From assembly GCA_002420145.1 (NCBI GenBank), contig DIHL01000068.1:1-61772 (forward strand): a stretch of 61,772 nucleotides of DNA, in the 5' to 3' direction. This document shows positions 16,862-24,505 of the stretch, piece after piece; position 1 is the first letter of the stretch, and the number at the start of each line of letters is the position of its first letter. The notes under the pieces were generated by a model, which saw nothing but the letters and a program-made list of their open reading frames with translations, searched no databases and was not told the origin of the DNA. Both the position numbers and the translations under genes were made by a program. This DNA comes from Bacteroidetes bacterium UBA5697 (GTDB lineage Bacteria; Bacteroidota; Bacteroidia; B-17B0; Aurantibacillaceae).

Positions 16862-17878
16862 ATGATAATTGATTTAAGAAGCGATACCGTCACTAAACCT
16901 ACTAAGGCTATGATGGATGCTATGATGGTTGCTCCTGTGGGAGATGATGTGTTTAACGAAGACCCAACTATAATAACACTAGAAGAAAAAGCAGCTAAGT
17001 TATTTGGTAAGGAAGCCGCTTTGTTTTGCCCAAGTGGCACGATGACGAATCAAATCGCAATTAAGTGTCACACCGTTCCTGGCGATGAATTGTTGTGTGA
17101 TGTCAATTCTCATATTTATAACTATGAAGGAGGCGGAATTTCTTCCAATTCAGGCGTTCAAGCTAAATTAATTCAAGGAGATAGAGGAAGAATAACGGCT
17201 AAAGATATAGAAGATAATATCAATGCCGATTACGATTGGTTAACTCGAACAGCATTAGTGTGTTTAGAAAATACCGTGAATAGAGCAGGAGGGAGTTATT
17301 ATGATTTAGAGACTATTCAACAAATTAAAGCCGTGTGTGATAAACATCATTTGCCTTTGCATTTAGATGGCGCTCGTATTTTTAATGCCATTGTTGAGAA
17401 TAATTATAGCACACAAGATATCGGTAAAGAATTTGATTCTATTTCAATTTGTTTAAGTAAAGGCTTAGGTGCGCCCGTTGGTTCATTATTAATAGGTGAA
17501 AAACCATTTATTAAAAAAGCTCGACGTGTGCGTAAAGTGTTTGGAGGAGGAATGCGTCAAGCTGGTTTTTTAGCGGCGGCAGGCATCTATGCTTTAGATA
17601 ACAATATTACACGTTTAAAAGAAGATCATGCTCGTGCTAAAGAATTAGGCAGTGTACTAAGTACTTTACCATACGTGGAAAGTGTGATGCCTGTAGATAC
17701 CAATATTGTGATTTTTAATTTAACCGATAAGTACACAGCAGTGAGTTTTGAAGAAGCTTTAAAACCACATAACATCAAATTAGCGGCTTTTGGTAAACAA
17801 ACGATTCGTTTCGTCACACATTTAGATTTTACAGATGAGATGTTAGCTAAGGTGATTGAGGTGCTAAAGAAGTTGTAA
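16862..17878 (+). CDS. ltaE: Low-specificity L-threonine aldolase
   Basis: 338 residues, standard length. The PLP-dependent fold is shown by IDLRSDTVTKPTKAMMDAM, GDDVFNEDPTI, FCPSGTMTNQIA, LPLHLDGARIFNA and the PLP lysine in SICLSKGLGAPVGS. It cleaves L-threonine and L-allo-threonine to glycine and acetaldehyde. It is divergent from the photolyase operon across 79 bp. The following gene starts 22 bp downstream in the same direction but looks functionally unrelated. Confidence 0.94.
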   Translation: MIIDLRSDTVTKPTKAMMDAMMVAPVGDDVFNEDPTIITLEEKAAKLFGKEAALFCPSGTMTNQIAIKCHTVPGDELLCDVNSHIYNYEGGGISSNSGVQAKLIQGDRGRITAKDIEDNINADYDWLTRTALVCLENTVNRAGGSYYDLETIQQIKAVCDKHHLPLHLDGARIFNAIVENNYSTQDIGKEFDSISICLSKGLGAPVGSLLIGEKPFIKKARRVRKVFGGGMRQAGFLAAAGIYALDNNITRLKEDHARAKELGSVLSTLPYVESVMPVDTNIVIFNLTDKYTAVSFEEALKPHNIKLAAFGKQTIRFVTHLDFTDEMLAKVIEVLKKL

Positions 17879-17900
17879 TTTATTCTTAAAACAGATAATT

Positions 17901-19244
17901 ATGTGGAAAAACAGAGTGTGCAATATTGCAATTATTGTAGTGGTTTTATTTTCTAATTCAACAAAAGGACAAATTAATCCTTTAACTAATTTTATTGGTG
18001 TTGATGTAAGCACACAGCCTCAAAATTCTAGCTTTAATTACGATTCTTGTTTTATACTAGGTAAAAATTTAGGTATGACTAGAGGTGGTATTTTTCAAAA
18101 TTGGACAGCTATTGAAACATCACCAACCGTTTATAATATGACGATAATGGATATTGCTAATATATATTATCCTGCCTATAATATGTCGGTTGATTTAACC
18201 ATTACTCCAATTCATACCAACAATTTGGAAGTGCCATCTGATTTAACGTCAACTCCTTTTGATAATCCAGTTTTTATCAATCGTTTCAATAGAATGTTAG
18301 ACAGTGTAAAAGCACATATGCCAAATGTTACTTTATCTTCTTTAGTGATTGGCTCAGAACATGATGTGTATTTGGGTTCTAATGCTGCGTTATGGACACA
18401 ATACACTAATTTTTATAATGCGGTTTTATTACATGCTAAAACACTTTGGCCAGGATTAAAAGTTGCTACAGAATTAACGTTTAATGGTATTACAACACAA
18501 AATACATTTGCACAAACACTTAATACGAATAGCGATTATATTGGAGTTTCTTATTATCCTTTAAATACTAATTTTACAGTAAAACCGGTTTCAGTTATTC
18601 CAACTGACTTTGCGACACTTGTTGGTTTATACACATCAAAACCTATTTGTTTTTATCAATATGGTTATCCATCAAGTTCAACTTGTAATAGTTCAGATGT
18701 GTTACAAGCGCAGTTTATTTCTCAAACATTTACAAGTTGGGATACCTATGCCTCTAATATTAAAATGATAGATTTTACTTGGCTTCATGATTTAGACATG
18801 GCTTTGGTAAACTACTACGGAACTTATTATGGATTAACAGATCCCGTGTTTTTAGAATATTTACATACGCTTGGAATGAGAAATTGGAGTGGTAATGGTT
18901 CTGATAAATTGGCATTTACTGAATTGAAATGTCAAGCAAAACAAAGAGGGTATAATACATTGCCTATTAACTGTACAACAAGCTTAAGCGAAATTAAAAA
19001 TAACGATGACATTGTTTTATTTCCTAATCCAGCTCAAACTATTTTCAGTTTACAATCATCACAAGAATTAGATCATGCAATTATTACAGTTTTTAATTCT
19101 AAAGGGCAGGCTGTAAAAATTATTACAAAAGTGAATGCTAAACAAATAGCTTTTGATATGAGTGATGTGCCAAATGGCTTGTATTTAGTAGAAATCCATT
19201 CAGGAGATAAACACATCAATAAAAAGATTGTGTTAGATAGATAA
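17901..19244 (+). CDS. T9SS-exported glycoside-hydrolase-like (TIM-barrel) protein
   Basis: 447 residues: signal peptide ending near TKGQ, a barrel-like domain (about 30-345) and a type IX sorting domain (about 365-447: VLFPNPAQTIFSLQSSQ to NGLYLVEIHSGDKH). The middle resembles clan-A glycosidases: SLVIGSEHDVYLG holds a candidate acid/base Glu153, and PICFYQYGYPSSS sits where such enzymes have the nucleophile Glu in an E-x-GYPS motif. Here that position is Gln253. If the alignment is right, this is a catalytically altered or binding-only protein. The exact GH family is not identified. Confidence 0.7.
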   Translation: MWKNRVCNIAIIVVVLFSNSTKGQINPLTNFIGVDVSTQPQNSSFNYDSCFILGKNLGMTRGGIFQNWTAIETSPTVYNMTIMDIANIYYPAYNMSVDLTITPIHTNNLEVPSDLTSTPFDNPVFINRFNRMLDSVKAHMPNVTLSSLVIGSEHDVYLGSNAALWTQYTNFYNAVLLHAKTLWPGLKVATELTFNGITTQNTFAQTLNTNSDYIGVSYYPLNTNFTVKPVSVIPTDFATLVGLYTSKPICFYQYGYPSSSTCNSSDVLQAQFISQTFTSWDTYASNIKMIDFTWLHDLDMALVNYYGTYYGLTDPVFLEYLHTLGMRNWSGNGSDKLAFTELKCQAKQRGYNTLPINCTTSLSEIKNNDDIVLFPNPAQTIFSLQSSQELDHAIITVFNSKGQAVKIITKVNAKQIAFDMSDVPNGLYLVEIHSGDKHINKKIVLDR

Positions 19245-19273
19245 AATCAAATTTTAAAATATTGTTTTATTCT

Positions 19274-19597
19274 CTCAGATGTTTTTTGATTCATCTATAT
19301 CTGCATTAGAAAAATAAAACATTCGATTTTATCTATGGCATATTAAAATTTAGCTCAAAAATCAAGTAGCATCAAATGCGCTAGCATGTGTGTAGATAAT
19401 TTGGGCTGTTCGCGTAGCGCTTTCAAATTATCAGTTTGATGCTATGCAGATTTTAGCTAAATTTTAATGAGCCTTGATTTTTTTGTCAACTTTTTGTATC
19501 AAGACAAAAAGTCAATTGTTGCTTTTCACAAAATCAAAAGCTTTTGGATACTTTTGGCCCTGCCTGTCGGCAGACAAGGTGCAAAAGTGTTTTAAAT
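19274..19597 (-). repeat. Composite repeat E2, copy 3 (inverted); fills the 366-bp intergenic gap
   Basis: Read on the minus strand, the two ends match copies 1 and 2 (from 31880 and 33840). One end is acttttgc..ccaaaagtat followed by caaaagctttt. The other is gttttatttttctaatg, agatatagatgaatc and tctgagag. The middle differs and contains a nested inverted repeat: attaaaatttagct at 19342-19355 pairs with 19455-19468, with inner arms around atcaaat/atttgat. A 21-bp CCTGCC palindrome interrupts it at 19559-19579. No gene is seen in this gap. Confidence 0.7.
19559..19579. repeat. 21-bp CCTGCC palindrome nested in repeat E2 copy 3
   Basis: Differs from the element at 4116-4135 by one extra A. 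It sits in the loop of the acttttgc / gccaaaagt palindrome. The same loop is uninterrupted in the E2 copies at 31888 and 33848. Confidence 0.75.
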
Positions 19598-19610
19598 CTT
19601 TTCGATTTCA

Positions 19611-22106
19611 TTAAAACTTCACCTGCAATTTTAAATTCAAAGTTCGGCGAGTTAAGTAATTTGGTACCGCATATTGTCGGTTAGTAACATCCGTTACCCA
19701 AGTGTATGAAACGGTATTGTCTACTTGTAATAAATTAAATATCTCAACACTAATAAACATGCCTTTTAAATAATGAAAAGGATTTTTCTTTGGTAATTGA
19801 TGATCTTCTTTAATAATTTGATAAGCAAAGCCAATATCTACTCTTCGATACGGAGGCATTCTAAATACTTGTTTCCATCGCTCATGGTCTGGTGGGCCAA
19901 AAGGCAAGCCTGTTCCAAATTGCATGTTTAAATACATTTTACATGAAGGTAATTTAGGAATGTAATCCTGAAAAAACATTCCAAAAGTAATACGTTGATC
20001 GGTAGGGCGAGGAATGTAGCCAGGGTATACTACAGAGCTATCAACTGCTTTTGTATTAAAAGTATAACCGTTCACAATGGTATCTCCATCGCTATTAAAG
20101 TAAGTTACTTTTCTGTCTCCGCTAATGTTTTCCATGGTTTTTAAATAACCAATGGTAGCCCATGATTCAATGCCTTTAATAAACTCTCCATTAATTCTTA
20201 AATCAATGCCTTGAGTATATCCGATAGAATTATTGGTAGCAAAGTATCTAATACGAGTGTTGTCAATTTCATAAGGAATTAAATCCTTCATTTCTTTATA
20301 GTATCCTGCTAAAATAACTTTAAAAGGTCGGCGCCATAATCTAAAATTATAATCACCTGATAGTAAATAATGAATGGATTGTTGTGCTTTAATGTTTTGA
20401 TTTATTTTTCCATCAAAGCCACGCATCTCTCTGTAAAAAGGAGGTTGGTAATAGTAACCCCACGATGCTTTAAATACCATGTCTTGTTTCCAATTAGGTT
20501 TGTATGATAAAGTAACACGCGGCGAAAAAATAGTTTGTTTATTAAAATCCCAGTAGTTAGCACGCACACCACCTGTTAAGGTGATTAAAGAAGAATCTCG
20601 TAATTGTTTACTATAGGCATATTGTAAGTAGCCTTGAATACGATTACTTTCTAAATTTATTTTTGATTTGACTACATCTAATAAGTTAATTTCGGTTGAA
20701 CTATATGGAGCTACATAACCAGCAGAATCAACCATACGCCATTCGCTTAATTTATCGTTAATGATTTCATGTTGATAACGAGCACCCCATAATAATTCAC
20801 TATGGCTGCCTACTAATCGAGTTCCTTTATGTTCGATATTATAAACCGAAGCGTCAATTTGATTTCTACCATTATTTAAAAATGTTCCAACACCTCTGTT
20901 AAAAGCAACTTGTCCAAAATTATCTTTACCAAAATCGGCTTCTAATTGATCAATGTAGTATTGCCCTTGAACAGTATATTTTTCTTCTTCTTTAGCTTTG
21001 TAAGCAGAGGTGATTAATTTTAATTTAGTACGAGAGTTTGGTTTAAAGGTAGTTGATAAACCTCCCATCATGGTATTGTATTGCATCAACTCTTGCCCAT
21101 CAAAAAAGATAGTTAATTTAACGGCATTGTTCACTGTCCCAAAAGTAGTTTCTCTGCTGGCAGGCACAACTAGGTATTGATTATTGGCGACGTTTCCTAA
21201 AAATTCAATACTCCATTTTTCATTTAAAGTAAAGGTTAAAAAAGTTTGTACATCATAAAATCTTGGGCGATATTCACCTTTCGTATCCATGCTCTTTAAT
21301 AAGTAAGTATTGGATTTGTAACGCGAACCAATGCTCCAGGCTACGACTCTGTTTTTTGAAACACCTTGTAAATGAAGGCTGCCGCCTAACAAACTACCGG
21401 TCACCGTACCACCAAACTTCAAAGGTTTTTTATAGGTTATATCTAATACCGACGACATTTTATCACCATATTTTGCTTCAAAGCCACCCGCCGAAAAGTT
21501 AATATTGCTTACCATGTCGGGATTTGCAAAACTCAAACCTTCTTGTTGTCCGCTTCTTGCCAAAAAGGGACGATACACTTCAATATCATTCACATAAACA
21601 AGGTTCTCATCAAAATTTCCACCTCGAACCGAGTAGCCGCTACTTAACTCATTATTGCTGCTCACTCCAATTTGTGTTTTGATGATATCTTCGATGTTGC
21701 CACTTGGACTAGGAATGTAAAAAATGTTTTTAGGATCGATTCGGGTAATTTCGGTGCTTCTGTTTTCTGAAACAATATCTACTTGTCCAATATTATTTTT
21801 AGAAGTAAGACGAGGATTATAGATCTCTTTTTCACCAGCTTTTAAAGTAAATTTTTTATTAATTTGGTGATAACTAATGTTATACATAGAAAGGGTAATT
21901 TCTTTATCAGCAGGAATAGCAATTGAAAATTTACCGTTTATATCCGAAACTGTATTAATTGAACCATTTTCCAGTACCGCAATTTGAACTTCGGGAATCC
22001 CAACACCATCTTCATCTTTTATGGTACCCGAAATAGTAGCGATTTGTCCGAAACAAACTGCTCCAATCAAGAAAAGAATAATAGTATAATACTGTTTTTG
22101 TAGCAC
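19611..22106 (-). CDS. TonB-dependent outer-membrane receptor with CarboxypepD_reg domain
   Basis: 831 residues from a GTG start: signal peptide (ending near CFGQ), a CarboxypepD_reg-like beta-sandwich (ISGTIKDEDGVGIPEVQIAV, about 25-105), a plug domain with GYSVRGGNFDENLVYVNDIE, and a 22-strand-type barrel ending in the short NLKLQVKF. This is typical of Bacteroidota nutrient receptors without a SusD partner. The substrate is unknown. No SusD-like gene is next to it; the neighbours are a conserved unknown gene and repeat E2. Confidence 0.93.
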   Translation of the reverse strand: MLQKQYYTIILFLIGAVCFGQIATISGTIKDEDGVGIPEVQIAVLENGSINTVSDINGKFSIAIPADKEITLSMYNISYHQINKKFTLKAGEKEIYNPRLTSKNNIGQVDIVSENRSTEITRIDPKNIFYIPSPSGNIEDIIKTQIGVSSNNELSSGYSVRGGNFDENLVYVNDIEVYRPFLARSGQQEGLSFANPDMVSNINFSAGGFEAKYGDKMSSVLDITYKKPLKFGGTVTGSLLGGSLHLQGVSKNRVVAWSIGSRYKSNTYLLKSMDTKGEYRPRFYDVQTFLTFTLNEKWSIEFLGNVANNQYLVVPASRETTFGTVNNAVKLTIFFDGQELMQYNTMMGGLSTTFKPNSRTKLKLITSAYKAKEEEKYTVQGQYYIDQLEADFGKDNFGQVAFNRGVGTFLNNGRNQIDASVYNIEHKGTRLVGSHSELLWGARYQHEIINDKLSEWRMVDSAGYVAPYSSTEINLLDVVKSKINLESNRIQGYLQYAYSKQLRDSSLITLTGGVRANYWDFNKQTIFSPRVTLSYKPNWKQDMVFKASWGYYYQPPFYREMRGFDGKINQNIKAQQSIHYLLSGDYNFRLWRRPFKVILAGYYKEMKDLIPYEIDNTRIRYFATNNSIGYTQGIDLRINGEFIKGIESWATIGYLKTMENISGDRKVTYFNSDGDTIVNGYTFNTKAVDSSVVYPGYIPRPTDQRITFGMFFQDYIPKLPSCKMYLNMQFGTGLPFGPPDHERWKQVFRMPPYRRVDIGFAYQIIKEDHQLPKKNPFHYLKGMFISVEIFNLLQVDNTVSYTWVTDVTNRQYAVPNYLTRRTLNLKLQVKF

Positions 22107-22183
22107 AGGTTAAATAACGAGCTTAAGCTACAAATATTGCAAAAAGAAATGGAATTGGTTCCTAAAACTAGGCTTTTTTCAAT

Positions 22184-22218
22184 AAAAATCCCCCTGTTAT
22201 TTCTAACAGAGGATTTTT
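22184..22218 (-). terminator. Terminator of the 22262-22960 gene
   Basis: AATCC.CCTGTTA / TAACAG.GGATT hairpin with T-rich flank when read on the minus strand, between the conserved unknown gene and the receptor gene. Confidence 0.65.
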
Positions 22219-22226
22219 TGAGTTGT

Positions 22227-22250
22227 CACACTGAGCGTAGGCGAAGTGTG
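22227..22250. repeat. Short inverted repeat CACACT..AGTGTG
   Basis: CACACTGAGC and GCGAAGTGTG form an imperfect palindrome of the TGTCACACTGAGCG type common in Bacteroidota intergenic regions. It lies next to the terminator. Confidence 0.5.
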
Positions 22251-22261
22251 CGAAAAAAAAG

Positions 22262-22960
22262 CTACGACTTCTTAACCACTACACTCACTACCGCACTCAT
22301 TAAACCTACTGGGTCGTTGCCAATGACGTAACGAGCTTTGTAGTCCCATTCGGCAAGAACTGTGTTGGCTGGTAAACTTACCACATCAATGTAATCGAGT
22401 TTTAATAAGCGGCCAATTAACACAAAGCCCGCCCCATCTTTTCTGTCCACATAAAGGTCAATCGCATCTGCATACCCTTTACTGCATTTAATGTGTGGTC
22501 TGTCGGCATCCAAACTCACTCTCAAGTCAGGTTGCATGGTAGCAATATCAATGGTTTGTGTTGGAGCAATAATACCTAAGTCGTTACCCATGGCTTCGGT
22601 ATAGTTGGCACTGGCTTTGATGCGTTTTACCAATTTACTTACTCTATCAAACACACCTTCTGGAACTGTTGCTGGTCCTGTGCCTAAGGTTGGTGGGCTT
22701 GGGATAGCCCCTAAGTGTTGTTGCCCCACGGCACGTTTTAATAAATTTTTGTAAGAGGTAATGTTGTTTACCGTTTGCTTGTAGGCTTCCAGCATGTTAA
22801 TGATGTAAGTATACATAGCAGTATCTTTTTGTATGGCAGTTACTTCGGCTGCTGTAATGCCAACTAAAGTGGCATAGGTATTAATTTTGGTTGAAAAGTT
22901 GTTCAACCATACACTCCTATCAGAATCTGAATTAGGAATGTAACTTATTGTTGAGTTCAT
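22262..22960 (-). CDS. Conserved Bacteroidota protein of unknown function
   Basis: 232 residues, no signal peptide. The N-terminal ~150 residues look helical (DRSVWLNNFSTKINTYATLV, LEAYKQTVNNITSYKN). The C-terminal ~80 (HIKCSKGYADAIDLYVDRKD to EWDYKARYVIGNDPVG) look like a fibronectin-III-like beta domain. I recognise this as a recurring family of hypothetical proteins in Bacteroidota but know no function. Just upstream is a frameshifted small basic gene. The 84-bp repeat array lies about 600 bp further upstream. Confidence 0.8.
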   Translation of the reverse strand: MNSTISYIPNSDSDRSVWLNNFSTKINTYATLVGITAAEVTAIQKDTAMYTYIINMLEAYKQTVNNITSYKNLLKRAVGQQHLGAIPSPPTLGTGPATVPEGVFDRVSKLVKRIKASANYTEAMGNDLGIIAPTQTIDIATMQPDLRVSLDADRPHIKCSKGYADAIDLYVDRKDGAGFVLIGRLLKLDYIDVVSLPANTVLAEWDYKARYVIGNDPVGLMSAVVSVVVKKS

Positions 22961-22967
22961 AATATAA

Positions 22968-23145
22968 TTATTCTTTTTTTGTACTGCCTTTTCTAATCGT
23001 AATTAGGTTTTGTAAAGACAGTGGTTTTTGATTTTTTTTAATTTTAAAACGTTTGCTTTCGTGAACCGTTTTTATAATAACCCGCTTGCTAAATTTTGCT
23101 CTGCTACTTTCTGCAAGATTTTCTTTTCTGCTTTGGTGGATTCAT
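22968..23145 (-). pseudogene. Small Lys-rich gene broken by a single-base frameshift
   Basis: ATG at 23143-23145 is preceded by an AGGAG motif and begins MNPPKQKRKSCRK, then hits a stop. In a neighbouring frame a stop-free run reads ENLAESSRAKFSKRVIIKTV, then HESKRFKIKKNQKPLSLQNL and ITIRKGSTKKE, ending 8 bp before the 22960 gene. The run has no start codon of its own. The total length is 178 nt, one base over a whole number of codons; removing one base in the A-rich stretch near 23117-23130 would give about 58 residues. It is either a real frameshift, a sequencing error or slippage decoding. Function unknown. Confidence 0.5.
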
Positions 23146-23550
23146 CTTTACTCCTTTTTTTATTTGCGTAACGCTGAGCACGGCAAAAGTTCAGTGAACT
23201 TTTGAGCGAGGTTGTGTGCTAGCGAACTAATTTTTAATATTCTGTTTCTCGCTCTTGCCATAGGCATTTCAAGCCATGTGCCAAAACATCATTTTAACAA
23301 TGACTAAAAAATGTGAAAACCTTAGTTGTTTAACACTTAGTTGTTTAACACTTAGCTGTAACCGGCGCATAAGTGGTTGTTTTTATTTTGTAAGTGGTCA
23401 TAATTAAAATGATAATTTTTATGAAGGAGCATCAATAAATCTCAAGTTTTAACAATTGCGCTACTTTGGAGCAAGATTATTTTTCTTCATATATAATTTG
23501 CTACACCATTTTTTAGTACAAAATATTCTTAAAATTGGTCATAATTATCT
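23146..23550. other. Non-coding stretch with short repeats
   Basis: No credible gene. It contains a 19-bp inverted repeat AAAAGTTCA-G-TGAACTTTT at 23185-23203 and a short tandem run of CTTAGTTGTTTAACA in the 23331-23360 area. Confidence 0.6.
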
Positions 23551-23945
23551 TGGAGCAGCTCTGTAAGTTCAAAAAATTGTTCTGCTCCACGGCGGAGCAG
23601 CTCTGCTCCACAGAAAAATAGTACACATCGGTGATAAAATTGGTCTGCTCCATGACGGAGCAGCTCTGCTCCGTGATAAAATAGTACTCATCAGTGATAA
23701 AATTGTTCTGCTCCATGGCGGAGCAGCTCCCGAAAATGAGAGAGCAGCTCTGCTCCATGGTAAAATAGTACTCATCAGTGATAAAATTGTTCTGCTCCAT
23801 GGCGGAGCAGCTCTAAAAAATGGAAGAACGGTTTTGCTCCGTGGTAAAATAGTACTCATCGGTGATAAAAATGTACTGCTCCATGACGGAACAGCTCCTG
23901 AAAATGACGGAGCAACAATGCTCTAAGGTAAAATAGTACTCATTA
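23551..23945. repeat. 84-bp hairpin-rich tandem repeat array
   Basis: AAAATAGTAC recurs at 23615, 23678, 23762, 23846 and 23930, giving spacings of 63, 84, 84 and 84 bp (the first is shorter by 21). Each unit runs AAAATAGTACTCATC, RGTGATAAAATTGTT, then the hairpin CTGCTCC-ATGGC-GGAGCAG, then a variable spacer often holding a second GAGCAG/CTGCTC pair. Degenerate units continue to about 24050. Two reverse frames stay open because 84 is divisible by three, but their products are pure repeats with no credible gene signals. Confidence 0.85.
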
Positions 23946-24157
23946 CTTACGAAATGGTTCAGTTATATTAAGGAGCAAAACTGCTCAATACATAAAGATT
24001 TATGCTCCAAAGAAAATGAGTACAATATGAAAGTGGAGCAATTTTAGGAATAGAATGTTTGGTTGCTTTGTCAAATTAATTTATAAAAGGTGACGTTTTT
24101 CAAAAACCAATTTTAATTTTAAATAGCCACTTTTTAAGTATTTTTTTTTGCGAAAAC

Positions 24158-24173
24158 TAAGTAGTACTACTTA
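24158..24173. promoter_or_regulatory. Operator-like palindrome, site 1
   Basis: TAAGTAGTACTACTTA is a perfect 16-bp palindrome preceded by GCGAAAAC. An identical core occurs at 24245. Both lie upstream of the 2037-residue adhesin gene. Confidence 0.5.
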
Positions 24174-24244
24174 CTTATATTTTATTAAGTGTTTAGAAAT
24201 AAGTTAATTGTAGTAAAATTGAGTTGTTTTACATCCAAGCAAAA

Positions 24245-24262
24245 CTAAGTAGTACTACTTAG
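24245..24262. promoter_or_regulatory. Operator-like palindrome, site 2
   Basis: CTAAGTAGTACTACTTAG is a perfect 18-bp palindrome with the same core as site 1. The centre-to-centre distance is about 88 bp. It is followed by another perfect palindrome, AGGTATTTATACCT, at 24272-24285, just upstream of the candidate promoter. Confidence 0.5.
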
Positions 24263-24286
24263 GCGAAAAACAGGTATTTATACCTA

Positions 24287-24316
24287 TTGACATTGCAAAA
24301 TCTTAATTGTAGTTTG
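24287..24316 (+). promoter_or_regulatory. Candidate promoter of the giant adhesin gene
   Basis: TTGACA at 24287 and TAGTTTG at 24310 (one base short of the Bacteroidota TAnnTTTG box) are 20 bp apart. It lies directly after the operator-like palindromes and leaves a leader of roughly 180 nt before the ATG. Confidence 0.4.
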
Positions 24317-24505
24317 CGCATCCAATTTATATTATAAATGAAACAATATGGGAAATATAATTTTAACATTTAAACAATAGTTTAGCAAAATGAATATTAC
24401 AGATAATTGAAAATTACCTACACTTATACAAAAATCACCTACACTTAAATATTTAGTAATATAACAACCAATGAAAATTATTAACCTTACAACAAAATTT
24501 AATTT

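Noticed and set aside
19245..19610. Hidden gene in the gap before the TonB receptor
   Set aside because: The stretch is accounted for by E2 repeat blocks, a nested inverted repeat and the 21-bp palindrome; no start or conserved frame was found.
23513..23859. Two overlapping reverse-strand open frames made of repeated MEQNNFITDEYYF- and SRAAPPWSRTIL-like units
   Set aside because: They are translations of the 84-bp tandem DNA repeat, open only because 84 is divisible by three. Two frames are open over the same DNA and there is no signal peptide, conserved domain or start context.
23551..24050. CRISPR array
   Set aside because: Units are 84 bp with most of the sequence conserved, not short repeats with unique 30-40 bp spacers, and no cas genes are present.
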